From: Wenzhouxiangella marina
Lineage (GTDB): Bacteria; Pseudomonadota; Gammaproteobacteria; Xanthomonadales; Wenzhouxiangellaceae
DNA length: 64,000 nucleotides
Reading direction: 5' to 3'
Assembly (NCBI RefSeq): GCF_001187785.1
Contig: NZ_CP012154.1
Coordinates: 1,048,501 to 1,112,500 of the forward strand
Numbering within the stretch: position 1 is the first letter of the stretch; each line of letters opens with the position of its first letter. Made by a program: the position numbers and the translations under genes. Positions 42,322-51,453 of this stretch are shown here, piece after piece. Under the pieces are notes generated by a model, which saw only the letters and a program-made list of their open reading frames with translations, made no database searches and was not told where the DNA came from.

Positions 42322-44778
42322 TCAGTCTGCCAGCTGCTGCTCGAGGAACTCGACGTGATGGCGAAGGTAGGCGAAGCGGCGGCGGGCTTCCTCGCCCAGG
42401 CGTTCGTTGGCCAGAGTTGTTTCAGCGTCGCCCCGGCGGCCTTCGGCCAAGGCCAGATACGCGGAGGCGAGCAGCAGGGCGCGCTCTTCCGGGCCGCGAG
42501 CGTGGCTTGCAATCGGTTCCAGGGCTTGGCGCGCCAGTTCCATTTCTCCGCGCTCGAGGCGGGTGACGAGCAGCTCCATCCAGGCGCGCAGGGTGTCACT
42601 GCTCGACGCGCCTGCATAACGCTCGTAGAGCGGCAGGGCGGCTTCCAGCGCGGCGACGGCTTCGTCCGAGCGGCCCTGAAAGCGGCGCAGGACGCCTTCG
42701 ATTTCCAGCACGCGTGCGCTTTCACGGCTCTCGCCCTTGACGGCGTGTTCGCCGCTTCGGAGGGCGTCGAGCTGGGACTGAACCGCGTCGAAGTCCTGGC
42801 GCTGGAAGAGTTCCAGGCGGGCGAGGTTGATCCGGTTGGTGTCGCGGCCGGCCAGGGGCAGTGCCGGGTAGGCGTCGATGATGTCGACGGCTTCGCGCAT
42901 CGCCGCGTAGGCCGCCTCGGCATTGCCGGCGTCGGCTTCGAGCTGGAAGCTGGAGTTCAGCACACCGATCCGGCCTTCGGCTTCAAGTTCCTCGCTGGCG
43001 AGCAGGTTCCGAAGCGCCGTCCTGGCAATCTCGTAGTCCTCGGCCTCGCCGGACAGCAGGGCGATCTGCACCAGTCGGCTGGACGTGCCCGGACGGTTTG
43101 CCCGATTGGGCGGGGACAGGGCGGCGGCCTGACGAAAGGCCTGCAGGGCCAGCTCGGCCTCGCCCGTGTAGCGGTAGGAGAAGCCCAGCAGCTGCCAGCC
43201 GAAGCTCTTGAGAAGGTCCTCGCCATAACCTTCCTGCAGCCAGGGCTCGAAGGCCGCTTTTGCGCTCTGGTAGTCGTTGCGCGAAATGAAATGCCGTCCG
43301 ATGGCGAAGGAGGCCAGGGAGGCATTCTCGGGGTCGTTCTGCCAGTCCGCGGTTCGTTCCTCGAGCTGGGCCAGCAGGGCCTCGGTGGTCGCCTGGACGT
43401 CTTCGCTCTGCCCGAACAGGCGCTGCAGGGCATCGGCATAGGCATTGGTGATCTTGCCGTAGAGCTCGGCCTCGGCCAGGCTGGCTTCGGACTCGGCCAG
43501 GGCAAGGCGTGCCTGGATCAGGCCGTGGCTGGCGATGATCGTGCCGGCGATCAGGGCCAGGGCGACCAGGGCGGCGGCCGACACCGGCCAGCGGTGGCGG
43601 CGGATGAACTTGCCCGCCCGGTAGCGCAGGGAGGGTGGCTGGGCCAGCACCGGCTCGTCGTCCAGGTAACGCCGCAGGTCGTCGGCCAGTTCGCTGGCGC
43701 TGCCGTAGCGGCGCTCACGATCCTTGGCCAGGGCCTTGAGCAGCACCGAGTCCAGATCGCCCTTCAGGCGCGAGCGCCAGTTCAGCGTCCCTTCATCCAG
43801 GGTCGCCGAGCGGACCCGGCTGGGGCGGGGCGTGTCGGCCTCGCGAATGGTCCGGCACATCGCCTCGATGCCGAGCTTGCGAAGCTCGGCGCCCGTATGC
43901 GGTAGCTCGCCGACCAGCAATTCGTAAAGCACCAGGCCCAAGGCGTAGACATCGGAGCGAGTGTCGATGTCGATCTCGCCCAGGCTGGCCTGTTCGGGGC
44001 TCATGTACTCGGGCGTGCCGACGAGTTCGCCCAGGCGAGTGACCTGGCTGCGCTCGTCCTCGCCGAGGTCGAGCTGGCGCGCGATGCCGAAGTCGATCAC
44101 CTTGACCTGAGGGCCTTCCGGCGTGTCGACCACGAGCAGGTTGGAGGGCTTGAGATCGCGATGGATCAGGCCCTTGCGGTGGGCGTGCTGGATCGCGTCA
44201 CAGACCGGCAGCAGCAGGCGTATGCGGGCCTTCAGGTCGAGGCCCTGTTCCGTGGCCCAGCGGGTGATCGGCTGGCCGTCGATGTACTCCATCGCGAACC
44301 AGGGCCGGCCATCGTCCGTGCTGCCCGCGTCGAGGACGCGGGCGATGTTCGGGTGCTCGAGGATGGCCAGGGCCTGGCGCTCGGCGCGGAATCGTGCTCG
44401 GGCTTCGTCGCTGTCGAAACCGTGGCGGAGCAGTTTGAGGGCCACCTGGCGCCGCACCGGCTCACGCTGTTCGGCGAGATAGACCCGGCCCATGCCGCCT
44501 TCCCCCAGCTTGGCACCCAGGCAATAGGGACCGATCCGTTCCGGGTCCTGCTGCCGGTCCAGCGCGGCCGCCAGGCCGCCTTCGCTGGCCATGCGGTCCA
44601 GGGCCTGCTCGTCTCGAAGCAGGGTGTTCGGGGCTTCGAGCAGACCGAGCAGTTCATCGTGCAGGGCCGGATTCTCGGCCTGGATCTGCGCAAGACGCTC
44701 AGCCCTTGCTTCCGGTGTTGCGGCTTCGAGCTCGTGGAACAGGGCTTCGAGTTGCTGGAAGTGCTCCGATGAGGTCAT
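42322..44778 (-). CDS. Membrane Ser/Thr protein kinase with C-terminal repeats
   Basis: An 818-residue kinase. After a 75-residue helical N-terminus come P-loop LGEGGMGRVY (91-100), Lys115 (VALK), HRDLKPSN (H206-D208), DFG (229-231), the GTPEYMSPEQ activation-loop end and VYALGLVLYELL. A single membrane helix (397-418) follows. The remaining 400 residues are helical TPR-like repeats on the other side of the membrane, probably a sensing or protein-docking module. I start at ATG 44778 (MTSSEHFQQLEALF); the frame upstream is shadow coding. The layout is common in Xanthomonadales-type ECF/kinase modules, but no sigma factor gene is adjacent. Target unknown. Confidence 0.9.
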   Translation of the reverse strand: MTSSEHFQQLEALFHELEAATPEARAERLAQIQAENPALHDELLGLLEAPNTLLRDEQALDRMASEGGLAAALDRQQDPERIGPYCLGAKLGEGGMGRVYLAEQREPVRRQVALKLLRHGFDSDEARARFRAERQALAILEHPNIARVLDAGSTDDGRPWFAMEYIDGQPITRWATEQGLDLKARIRLLLPVCDAIQHAHRKGLIHRDLKPSNLLVVDTPEGPQVKVIDFGIARQLDLGEDERSQVTRLGELVGTPEYMSPEQASLGEIDIDTRSDVYALGLVLYELLVGELPHTGAELRKLGIEAMCRTIREADTPRPSRVRSATLDEGTLNWRSRLKGDLDSVLLKALAKDRERRYGSASELADDLRRYLDDEPVLAQPPSLRYRAGKFIRRHRWPVSAAALVALALIAGTIIASHGLIQARLALAESEASLAEAELYGKITNAYADALQRLFGQSEDVQATTEALLAQLEERTADWQNDPENASLASFAIGRHFISRNDYQSAKAAFEPWLQEGYGEDLLKSFGWQLLGFSYRYTGEAELALQAFRQAAALSPPNRANRPGTSSRLVQIALLSGEAEDYEIARTALRNLLASEELEAEGRIGVLNSSFQLEADAGNAEAAYAAMREAVDIIDAYPALPLAGRDTNRINLARLELFQRQDFDAVQSQLDALRSGEHAVKGESRESARVLEIEGVLRRFQGRSDEAVAALEAALPLYERYAGASSSDTLRAWMELLVTRLERGEMELARQALEPIASHARGPEERALLLASAYLALAEGRRGDAETTLANERLGEEARRRFAYLRHHVEFLEQQLAD

Positions 44779-44971
44779 GGGATCGGTCGGCGTCCGGGGC
44801 GCGAAGGGTCGATGGGGCCATGGTGGTCGATGAAGTCCTTCCAAGTCCACCATGGCTGCATGTGGGTTCGAAATGGCCTTCTCTACGGGATAGACGCAAT
44901 TCATCGCGCCAGTCCCTCACGGGGCATGGCGCTGTTCATTCCCCGGCCGCCTGGGTTATGTTGTGAAGCGC

Positions 44972-45002
44972 TTGATAAAACATGAGCGAAAACTAATATA
45001 AT
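44972..45002 (+). promoter_or_regulatory. AT-rich promoter of the RND efflux operon
   Basis: TTGATA (44972-44977) precedes TAATAT (44994-44999) by 16 nt, or TATAAT (44997-45002) by 19 nt, in an unusually AT-rich patch. The adaptor ATG is at 45029 behind GGAG. No regulator gene is adjacent. Confidence 0.5.
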
Positions 45003-45028
45003 GTCGGTATTCTGACTGGAGCGATCTG

Positions 45029-46072
45029 ATGAAACGGATGGGGAATCGCGGGACGGATCTGGCTCGCCGCGGGCTGCTGCTGGGTCTGGCATTGTGGCTG
45101 GTGGCGCCGGCGCAGGCGCAGGACTGGGTGGCCGTCGAACGGGCGCCCCTGGTCGAGCGGCTGCGGCTCGACGGCGTGATCGAGGCGGTCCAGCAGGCCA
45201 CCATTTCCGCCCAGACCACGGGCACCATCGTCGAGCTGCCCTTCGACGTCAACGACGTGGTCGACGAAGGCGAGTTGATCGCGCGCCTCGAAGACAGCGA
45301 GCAGCGCTCGCGCCTGGATCAGGCCGAGGCCAATCGCCTCGAAGCCGAGTCCGGGGTGCAGGATGCCGAGCAGCAGTTCGAGCGGATCAGCAATCTCCGC
45401 GAGCGTGGAGTCGCGACGCAGGCGGAATTCGATCAGGCCCGCAACGCGCTCAATGCCGCCCGCGCTCGCCTGGTGCGAGCCGAAGCGGCCGTCGACGAGG
45501 CGCAGGAGCAGTTGGACTACACCCGCATCGTGGCGCCCTACAACGGCATCGTCACCGAGCGTCATGTCGAGCTGGGCGAGGCGGTGGCCCCGGGCACGCC
45601 CCTGCTCAGCGGCTTCTCACTGGAAGCGTTGCGAGTCGTGGTCTCGATCCCGCAGCAGTATGCCCAGCTAGCCCGACAGACGCGTCAGGCCGAGGTCTCC
45701 CTGAATGACGGGCGCGTGCTCGAGACCGGTGACATGACCTTCTTTCCCTACGCCGACCCGACCACGCACAGCTTCGTCGTGCGCATGAGTCTGGCCGAGC
45801 CCAATGGCACCCTGTTCCCGGGCATGCTCGTCCAGGTGCGGGTGCCCGTCGATGAGCGTGAAGCGCTGTGGATTCCGACCGAGAGTCTGGTGCGACGGGG
45901 TGAGTTGCGGGGCGCCTACGTGCTCGACGAGCAGAATCGCCGACGCCTGCGTCAGCTGCGCATCGGGGTGACCGAGAACGGTCGCGTCGAAGTGTTGTCG
46001 GGCCTGAGTGAGGGCGAGCGGGTGGTCGTGGATTCCGCGCCCGACGCCTTCGATGCGGAGTGGATGCAGTGA
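45029..46072 (+). CDS. RND efflux periplasmic adaptor (membrane-fusion protein)
   Basis: A 347-residue HlyD/AcrA-family adaptor linking an RND permease to an outer-membrane channel. It has a signal peptide ending VAPAQA (about 28), a lipoyl-like half (TISAQTTGTIVELPFDVNDVVDEGELIARLED), an alpha-hairpin (about 85-155, Glu/Arg/Ala rich), the second lipoyl half (YTRIVAPYNGIVTERHVELGEAVAPGTPLLSG) and a beta-barrel C-terminus. The hairpin is short, as in adaptors of the HAE/CzcB-like group. The permease gene starts in the 4-nt overlap GTGA. No outer-membrane factor gene lies in the window. Confidence 0.92.
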   Translation: MKRMGNRGTDLARRGLLLGLALWLVAPAQAQDWVAVERAPLVERLRLDGVIEAVQQATISAQTTGTIVELPFDVNDVVDEGELIARLEDSEQRSRLDQAEANRLEAESGVQDAEQQFERISNLRERGVATQAEFDQARNALNAARARLVRAEAAVDEAQEQLDYTRIVAPYNGIVTERHVELGEAVAPGTPLLSGFSLEALRVVVSIPQQYAQLARQTRQAEVSLNDGRVLETGDMTFFPYADPTTHSFVVRMSLAEPNGTLFPGMLVQVRVPVDEREALWIPTESLVRRGELRGAYVLDEQNRRRLRQLRIGVTENGRVEVLSGLSEGERVVVDSAPDAFDAEWMQ

Positions 46073-49000
46073 GCAGCGGGCAGCCCCATCTGGGCCCCTC
46101 GGGTCTGATCGCGCGCGTTTTCCAGGATTCGCGGATCACGCCCCTGCTGGCCATGCTCGCGCTCCTGGCCGGCCTGCTGGCCGTGATCGTCACGCCCAAG
46201 GAAGAAGAGCCCCAGATCGACGTCACCATGGCCGACGTCATCGTGGCTTTCCCGGGCGCCAGTGCGCGCGAGGTCGAAAGCCTGATCGCCACGCCGGGCG
46301 AGCAGGTGCTCGACGAGATCCAGGGCGTCGAGCACATCTATTCCGTCTCTCGCGCCGGCATGGCCGTGCTGACAATCCAGTTCGAGGTCGGCGTGCCGCG
46401 CCGCGATGCCCTGGTCCGTCTGCACAACCAGATCATGTCGAACCAGGACTGGTTCCCTGCCGATCTGGGGGTCTCACCTCCGGTCGTTCGCGCCAAGGGC
46501 ATCGACGATGTGCCGATCCTGTCCCTGACCCTGTTCGATCCCGAAGCTCAGCAGAGTGCGGAGGACCTGACTCGTCTGGCGCGTGTGCTGGAGGTCGAGC
46601 TGAAGCGCATCGCCGGCACGCGTGATGTCTACACCATCGGGGCGGTGCCTGACCGGGTGGACGTGCACGTCGACCCCGGCCTGCTGGCCGGCTACAACCT
46701 CAGCCTGTCGGATCTGGCCGCGGCCATCCAGGCGGGCAATCGTCGTGGCAGCGAGGCGCGGATCACGCGCGATGGTCTGTCGGTGGCCTTCGAAGCCGGC
46801 TCGGGTCTGGAAGATGTCGTGACCCTGCGTCAGCTGGTCGTCGGTCATCATGACGGCAGCGCGGTGTACCTGGGTGACGTGGCCGAGGTCTCTCGCGGAG
46901 GCACGGTGCCCGACGCCATGGTCCAGACCGGTTTCGGTCCCGGCATCCCCGAATGGAACGGCGAGGTCTTTCCGGCCGTCACCGTGGCCGTGGCGAAGAA
47001 GCCCGGCGAGAACGCCGTGGTCATCGCCGAAGCGATCCACCAGCGTCTGGAACTGCTCCAGGGCCAGGTCATCCCCGACAACGTCGAAGTGCTGGTCAGT
47101 CGGGACTACGGACAGACGGCCGGCGCCAAGGCGCGCAAGCTGATCACCGACCTGGTCATGGCGACCCTTTCGGTCATGCTGCTGGTGCTGGCCGCGATGG
47201 GCTGGCGCCCGGCCCTGGTCGTCGGCATTTCCGTGGTCGTCACCCTGCTCGCCACCCTGGTCTTTTCCTGGGCCTGGGGCTTCACCCTCAACCGCGTGTC
47301 CCTGTTCGCCCTGATCTTCTCGATCGGCATTCTGGTCGACGACGCCATCGTCATCGTCGAGAACATCAGCCGCCGCATCGAGGTCTCGCGCCGTAGCCTG
47401 AAGGACATCATTCCGGTGGCCGTGGACGAGGTCGGCACGCCGACCATCATGGCCACCCTGACCGTGATGGCGGCGCTGCTGCCGATGGCCTTCGTCACCG
47501 GCCTGATGGGCCCGTACATGAGCCCGATCCCGATCAATGCCTCGGCCGGCATGATGATGTCCCAGGTGGTGGCCTTCGTGCTGGCGCCCTGGCTGGCCCT
47601 GCGCCTGATTCGCCCGGGCCATGCAGCCGCGAATTCGGATGGGTCCGAGGTCGGACATGAAAGCTCCGCCGAAGGCGTCAACCAGAAGGTGCTGGACTTC
47701 TTCCGCAAGCTGCTCTCGCCGTTTCTGGGCGAGCATCGCGCGCGGCGCTGGTGGCTGACGGCCGGCGTGCTGGGCCTGACCCTGGCGGCGGCGCTGCTGC
47801 CCGTGTTCCAGCTGGTCATCCTCAAGATGCTGCCCTTCGACGACAAGTCGGAGCTGCAGGTCGTCATCGACATGCCCGAGAACACGCCGGTGGAACAGAC
47901 CCTGCGATTGCTCAGCGAGATGGGGCAGTACCTTGAAGGAATTGATGAAGTGGCCAACTGGCAGGCCTATGCCGGCACGGCCTCGCCGATCAACTTCAAT
48001 GGCCTGGTCCGTCAGTACTACCTGCGCGCCGACCCCTGGCAGGGGGATCTGCAGGTCAATCTGATCGATGACCGCGACCGCCAGTCGCACGAGATCGCGC
48101 TGGAGCTGCGCCCGCCGCTGACCGAGATCGGGCGCCGCCATGGCGCCGTGGTCAAGGTGGTCGAGGTGCCGCCGGGTCCGCCCGTGCTCTCGCCCCTGGT
48201 GGCCGAGGTCTACGGCCCGGATGCGGCCAGCCGCGCGGCTCTGGCCGAGGAGCTGGCTCAGCGCATGCGGGGCATCGATGGTCTGGTCGACATCGACACC
48301 ACCGAAGTGGCCGAGACCGAACGCTGGCAGCTGATCGTCGACCGGACCCGTGCCGCCCGGCTTGGCGTCGCGCAGTCCGACGTGGTCGCCGTCCTCGAGA
48401 CGGCCCTGGGACAGCGCAACGTCAGCTACTTGAGTGATGAATTCGCCAAGCACGCCGTGCCGATCCGCGTCCTCCTCGACGAAGGTCAGCGAGCGCAGCC
48501 GGCCTCGCTGTTGTCACTGGGCGTGCGCAATCGGGACGGTGAGCTCATTCGCCTGGCCGATCTGGCGAGCATCGAGTCCAGCGACTGGCCTGGCGTGATC
48601 TACCACAAGAACCTGCTGCCGGTGACCTATGTGACCGCCGACATGGCCGGCGATATCGACTCGCCGCTGTACGGCATGTTCGCGATGGCGGCCGATCTGG
48701 CCGACGACGAGAACGCCCCCGAGCAGTACTACATCAATGCACCCGACTGGCCGGCGGAACCGGCCCTGAAGTGGGACGGGGAGTGGCAGATCACCTACGA
48801 GACCTTCCGGGACATGGGCCTGGCCTATGCGGTCGGCGTGTTCGCGATCTTCTTCCTGCTCGTGGCCCAGTTCCGCGCCTACATCATGCCGCTGATCGTG
48901 ATGGCGCCGATCGCCCTGACCCTGATCGGGATCATGCCGGGCCACGCCATCCTCGGCATGGAGTTCACGGCGACGAGCATGATCGGCATGATCGCCCTGG

Positions 49001-49308
49001 CCGGCATCATCGTGCGGAACTCCATCCTGCTCGTGGTCTTCATCCGGCAGCTCCTCGAAGAAGGGCAGCCCCTGGAAGAAGCCGTGATCCTGGCCGGTGC
49101 CGTTCGCCTGAAGCCGATCGCCCTGACGGCCATCTCGGCCATGGTCGGTGCGGCCTTCATCCTGACCGACCCGATCTTCAACGGCCTGGCGATCTCCCTG
49201 ATCTTCGGCCTGGCCGTCTCGACGGTGATGACCGTGCTGCTGATCCCGCTGCTGTACTACGTCTTCATCGGCGAATCGGAAGTGCGGCGGGCTCGCGCGG
49301 AAGCTTGA
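46069..49308 (+). CDS. RND-family efflux permease
   Basis: A 1079-residue inner-membrane proton-driven exporter with 12 membrane segments in two halves. SIGILVDDAIVIVENISRR in TM4 carries the paired Asp of the proton relay, and AGIIVRNSILLVVFIRQLLEEG is in the second half. Large periplasmic loops follow TM1 and TM7. I start at GTG 46069, overlapping the adaptor stop by 4 nt; an ATG nine bases earlier would add three residues. Substrate cannot be read. A perfect GC hairpin follows the stop. Confidence 0.93.
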   Translation: MSSGQPHLGPSGLIARVFQDSRITPLLAMLALLAGLLAVIVTPKEEEPQIDVTMADVIVAFPGASAREVESLIATPGEQVLDEIQGVEHIYSVSRAGMAVLTIQFEVGVPRRDALVRLHNQIMSNQDWFPADLGVSPPVVRAKGIDDVPILSLTLFDPEAQQSAEDLTRLARVLEVELKRIAGTRDVYTIGAVPDRVDVHVDPGLLAGYNLSLSDLAAAIQAGNRRGSEARITRDGLSVAFEAGSGLEDVVTLRQLVVGHHDGSAVYLGDVAEVSRGGTVPDAMVQTGFGPGIPEWNGEVFPAVTVAVAKKPGENAVVIAEAIHQRLELLQGQVIPDNVEVLVSRDYGQTAGAKARKLITDLVMATLSVMLLVLAAMGWRPALVVGISVVVTLLATLVFSWAWGFTLNRVSLFALIFSIGILVDDAIVIVENISRRIEVSRRSLKDIIPVAVDEVGTPTIMATLTVMAALLPMAFVTGLMGPYMSPIPINASAGMMMSQVVAFVLAPWLALRLIRPGHAAANSDGSEVGHESSAEGVNQKVLDFFRKLLSPFLGEHRARRWWLTAGVLGLTLAAALLPVFQLVILKMLPFDDKSELQVVIDMPENTPVEQTLRLLSEMGQYLEGIDEVANWQAYAGTASPINFNGLVRQYYLRADPWQGDLQVNLIDDRDRQSHEIALELRPPLTEIGRRHGAVVKVVEVPPGPPVLSPLVAEVYGPDAASRAALAEELAQRMRGIDGLVDIDTTEVAETERWQLIVDRTRAARLGVAQSDVVAVLETALGQRNVSYLSDEFAKHAVPIRVLLDEGQRAQPASLLSLGVRNRDGELIRLADLASIESSDWPGVIYHKNLLPVTYVTADMAGDIDSPLYGMFAMAADLADDENAPEQYYINAPDWPAEPALKWDGEWQITYETFRDMGLAYAVGVFAIFFLLVAQFRAYIMPLIVMAPIALTLIGIMPGHAILGMEFTATSMIGMIALAGIIVRNSILLVVFIRQLLEEGQPLEEAVILAGAVRLKPIALTAISAMVGAAFILTDPIFNGLAISLIFGLAVSTVMTVLLIPLLYYVFIGESEVRRARAEA

Positions 49309-49317
49309 TGGTTGTTT

Positions 49318-49338
49318 GAGCCCGGCTCGGCCGGGCTC
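49318..49338. terminator. Perfect GC hairpin between convergent genes
   Basis: GAGCCCGGC-TCG-GCCGGGCTC is a nine-base-pair stem with a three-base loop, between the permease stop and the DUF3185 gene and overlapping the latter's last bases. No T-run is present on either side, so it is a weak bidirectional terminator candidate. Confidence 0.4.
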
Positions 49339-49540
49339 AGCGCCCCTTGAGCAGCATCACCAGGCCGATCACGCCGGCGACGGCGCCGGAGATGGTGTAG
49401 ATCAGGGTCGTGTCCGTGAAGCGGCCGGTCAGCGCGCGGCTGAACTGGTCATCGAGGCCCTGCGAGCTTTCGTAGCCGAAGTACAGCAGCACGGCGCCGC
49501 CGATCAACAGGGCCAGTCCGATCAGTTTCTTCTGTTTCAT
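49337..49540 (-). CDS. DUF3185 small membrane protein
   Basis: A 67-residue protein: MKQKKLIGLALLIGGAVLLYFGYESSQ, a short loop, then a second helix (LIYTISGAVAGVIGLVMLLKGR). Two helices with the YFGYESSQ turn are the DUF3185 pattern. Function unknown. It follows the YpfJ-type peptidase gene by 18 nt on the same strand, so the two are likely cotranscribed. Confidence 0.85.
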   Translation of the reverse strand: MKQKKLIGLALLIGGAVLLYFGYESSQGLDDQFSRALTGRFTDTTLIYTISGAVAGVIGLVMLLKGR

Positions 49541-49558
49541 GATGTTCTCCTGAAGGAC

Positions 49559-50419
49559 TCAGAGCCTGGTGGCGGCGAAGGTGTCGCAGCGCTGGAAGTC
49601 GCCGCTGTCGAAGCCGGTGCGGAACCAGCGCACGCGCTGCTCCGAGGTGCCGTGGGTGAAGGAGTCCGGCACGACGCTGCCGCGGGACTGGCGCTGCAGG
49701 CGGTCGTCGCCGATCGCTGCGGCCGTGTTCAGGGCCTCCTCGATGTCCCCGGGTTCCAGCCAGTCGTGGCGCTGCTGGGCGTGGTGCGCCCAGACGCCGG
49801 AGAAGCAGTCGGCCTGAAGCTCCTGACGAACCAGCAGGCCGCCATCGCCCTCGACATTCTGACCGCGCCGGCGCGCATCGTTGACGCGCTGGCTGACGCC
49901 GATCAGGGTCTGGATGTGGTGGCCGACCTCGTGGGCGATCACGTAGGCCTCGGCGAAATCACCGCCGCCCCCCAGGCGCGTGCGCATCTGCTCGAAGAAG
50001 CCCAGGTCGATGTAGACCTGACGGTCGCCGGGGCAGTAGAAGGGACCCACGGCCGAACTGGCCGTACCGCAGGCGGATCGAACCTGGTCGCTGAAGAGCA
50101 CCAGGCGGGCCGGCTCGTAGCGCTGCCCTTGCTGGCGGAACAGCTCGGTCCAGACGTCCTCGGTTTCACCGAGAATGCTGGCCACGAAGCGCGAGGCCTC
50201 GTCGTCGATCGGCTGCGACGGTGCCGAGCTCGTCTGGCTCGCCGTGCCGGCGGTGAACTGCTGGACCAGGCCCAGCATCTCCATCGGGTTCTTGCCCAGC
50301 ACCAGGCTGATCACCACGACGATGGCAATCCCGCCCAGGCCCAGACCACCGCCGGCGGCCAGTCGCCGGCCACGCCGGTCCTCCACGTTGCTGCTTCTAC
50401 GCGCGCGCTGCCATTTCAT
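49559..50419 (-). CDS. YpfJ/KPN_02809-family neutral zinc metallopeptidase
   Basis: A 286-residue protein with an N-terminal membrane anchor (about 25-42) after an Arg-rich stretch, and a zincin domain on the far side. The site is AYVIAHEVGHHIQTLIG (HExxH) with a later Glu/Asp cluster in RQELQADCFSGVWAHH. FYCPGDRQVYIDLGFF and the closing GTSEQRVRWFRTGFDSGDFQRCDTF are family blocks. Physiological substrate unknown. Gene order YpfJ-DUF3185 is seen here; it is divergent from the DUF2959 lipoprotein. Confidence 0.92.
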   Translation of the reverse strand: MKWQRARRSSNVEDRRGRRLAAGGGLGLGGIAIVVVISLVLGKNPMEMLGLVQQFTAGTASQTSSAPSQPIDDEASRFVASILGETEDVWTELFRQQGQRYEPARLVLFSDQVRSACGTASSAVGPFYCPGDRQVYIDLGFFEQMRTRLGGGGDFAEAYVIAHEVGHHIQTLIGVSQRVNDARRRGQNVEGDGGLLVRQELQADCFSGVWAHHAQQRHDWLEPGDIEEALNTAAAIGDDRLQRQSRGSVVPDSFTHGTSEQRVRWFRTGFDSGDFQRCDTFAATRL

Positions 50420-50498
50420 GCTTCGTGCCTCGACGGGCTGGGGATCAGGTGAAGTAGCATACCCGCATTGCCCTCATTTCAAGAACCGGTGAGCTGTC

Positions 50499-51155
50499 AT
50501 GCGCAAGAACCTGTCTCCGATCCTTTCCCTGCTGCTCCTCGTCCTGGCGGCCCTGAGCCTGTCCGCCTGCCAGTCGGTCAAGTACCGTGCTCTGGAGTCG
50601 ATCGGGATCGAGAAACGCGATGTCCTGTCCGACCGCGTCGAGGAAGCCGCCGAGGCCCAGGACGAGGCCAGCGAGCAGTTCGCCTCGGCCCTGGAGCAGT
50701 TCCGGGCGACGGTCGCAGTGGACGGTGGCGATCTGGAGGACACCTACGATCGCCTCGATCGTGAATTCCAGCGCAGCGAAGCGCGGGCCGAGGAAGTGGC
50801 CGAGCGCATCGAGCAGATCGAGCGGGTCGCCGACGACCTGTTCGAGGAATGGGAGGAGGAACTCACGCTCTACACGGATCCCGATCTGCGCCGCCGCAGC
50901 GAGGACATCCTGAGCCAGACCCGCCAGCGTTACGCGCGGATGATGCGCGCCATGAACCGGGCCGAAGCCTCGATGGACCCGGTCCTCGACGTGTTCCGCG
51001 ACCAGGTGCTGTTCCTCAAGCACAACCTCAACTCCATGGCCATCGCCGCGATCCGCGAGGAGCTGGGCGAAATCGAGCAGGCCACGGACGAGCTGATCGA
51101 AGCGATGAACGAGTCGATCGCCGAGGCGAGGGAGTTTCTCGACAACTTCGAGTGA
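50499..51155 (+). CDS. DUF2959 lipoprotein
   Basis: A 218-residue lipoprotein with signal ending LSLSAC (lipobox, Cys24), then an almost wholly helical acidic body (coiled coils about 45-125 and 150-218, for example EEAAEAQDEASEQFASALEQ). The block KYRALESIGIEKRDVLSDRVEEA after the signal is the DUF2959 hallmark. Family function unknown; the long coils suggest a scaffolding role in the periplasm. Its stop lies 5 nt before the first CGCAGATT-type repeat. Confidence 0.85.
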   Translation: MRKNLSPILSLLLLVLAALSLSACQSVKYRALESIGIEKRDVLSDRVEEAAEAQDEASEQFASALEQFRATVAVDGGDLEDTYDRLDREFQRSEARAEEVAERIEQIERVADDLFEEWEEELTLYTDPDLRRRSEDILSQTRQRYARMMRAMNRAEASMDPVLDVFRDQVLFLKHNLNSMAIAAIREELGEIEQATDELIEAMNESIAEAREFLDNFE

Positions 51156-51202
51156 GTTTGAACCGCAGATTTCGCAGATTGGCGCAGATTGAAGAACCAG
51201 TG

Positions 51203-51406
51203 ATGTGCAGGTTCCTGTTTATCAAAGCTACTTTTTTGCTGCTAATGCTCTTCCTTTCCAGCGGCGCTGCATCATGCACTGTGGTGGGCTCGTCGGGGCC
51301 CTATGATTCCTATACGGTTGAAGTTGCGATGCGCTTGTCGGATCGATCTGAAAGGGTCTTCGTTGGCAGGCTCAGTCATGGACTGGTTCGGTATAGGCGT
51401 AACTGA
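51203..51406 (+). CDS. Possible small exported or lipoprotein
   Basis: A 67-residue frame starting ATG 51203: MCRFLFIKATFLLLMLFLSS is a plausible signal, followed by a lipobox-like GAASC, and a short tail with VEVAMRLSDRSERVFVGRLSHGL. It is AT-richer than its neighbours and embedded in a repeat cluster, with no clear Shine-Dalgarno. It could be a real small lipoprotein or a chance frame; I do not recognise it. Confidence 0.35.
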   Translation: MCRFLFIKATFLLLMLFLSSGAASCTVVGSSGPYDSYTVEVAMRLSDRSERVFVGRLSHGLVRYRRN

Positions 51407-51453
51407 ACGCGCGAACTTCCCCGGCCACCCGAAGTTCCAGCAGTCTCGAAACG

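Noticed and set aside
46474-48453. 659-codon minus-strand frame opposite the RND permease
   Set aside because: Antisense shadow, no recognisable domain or start context.
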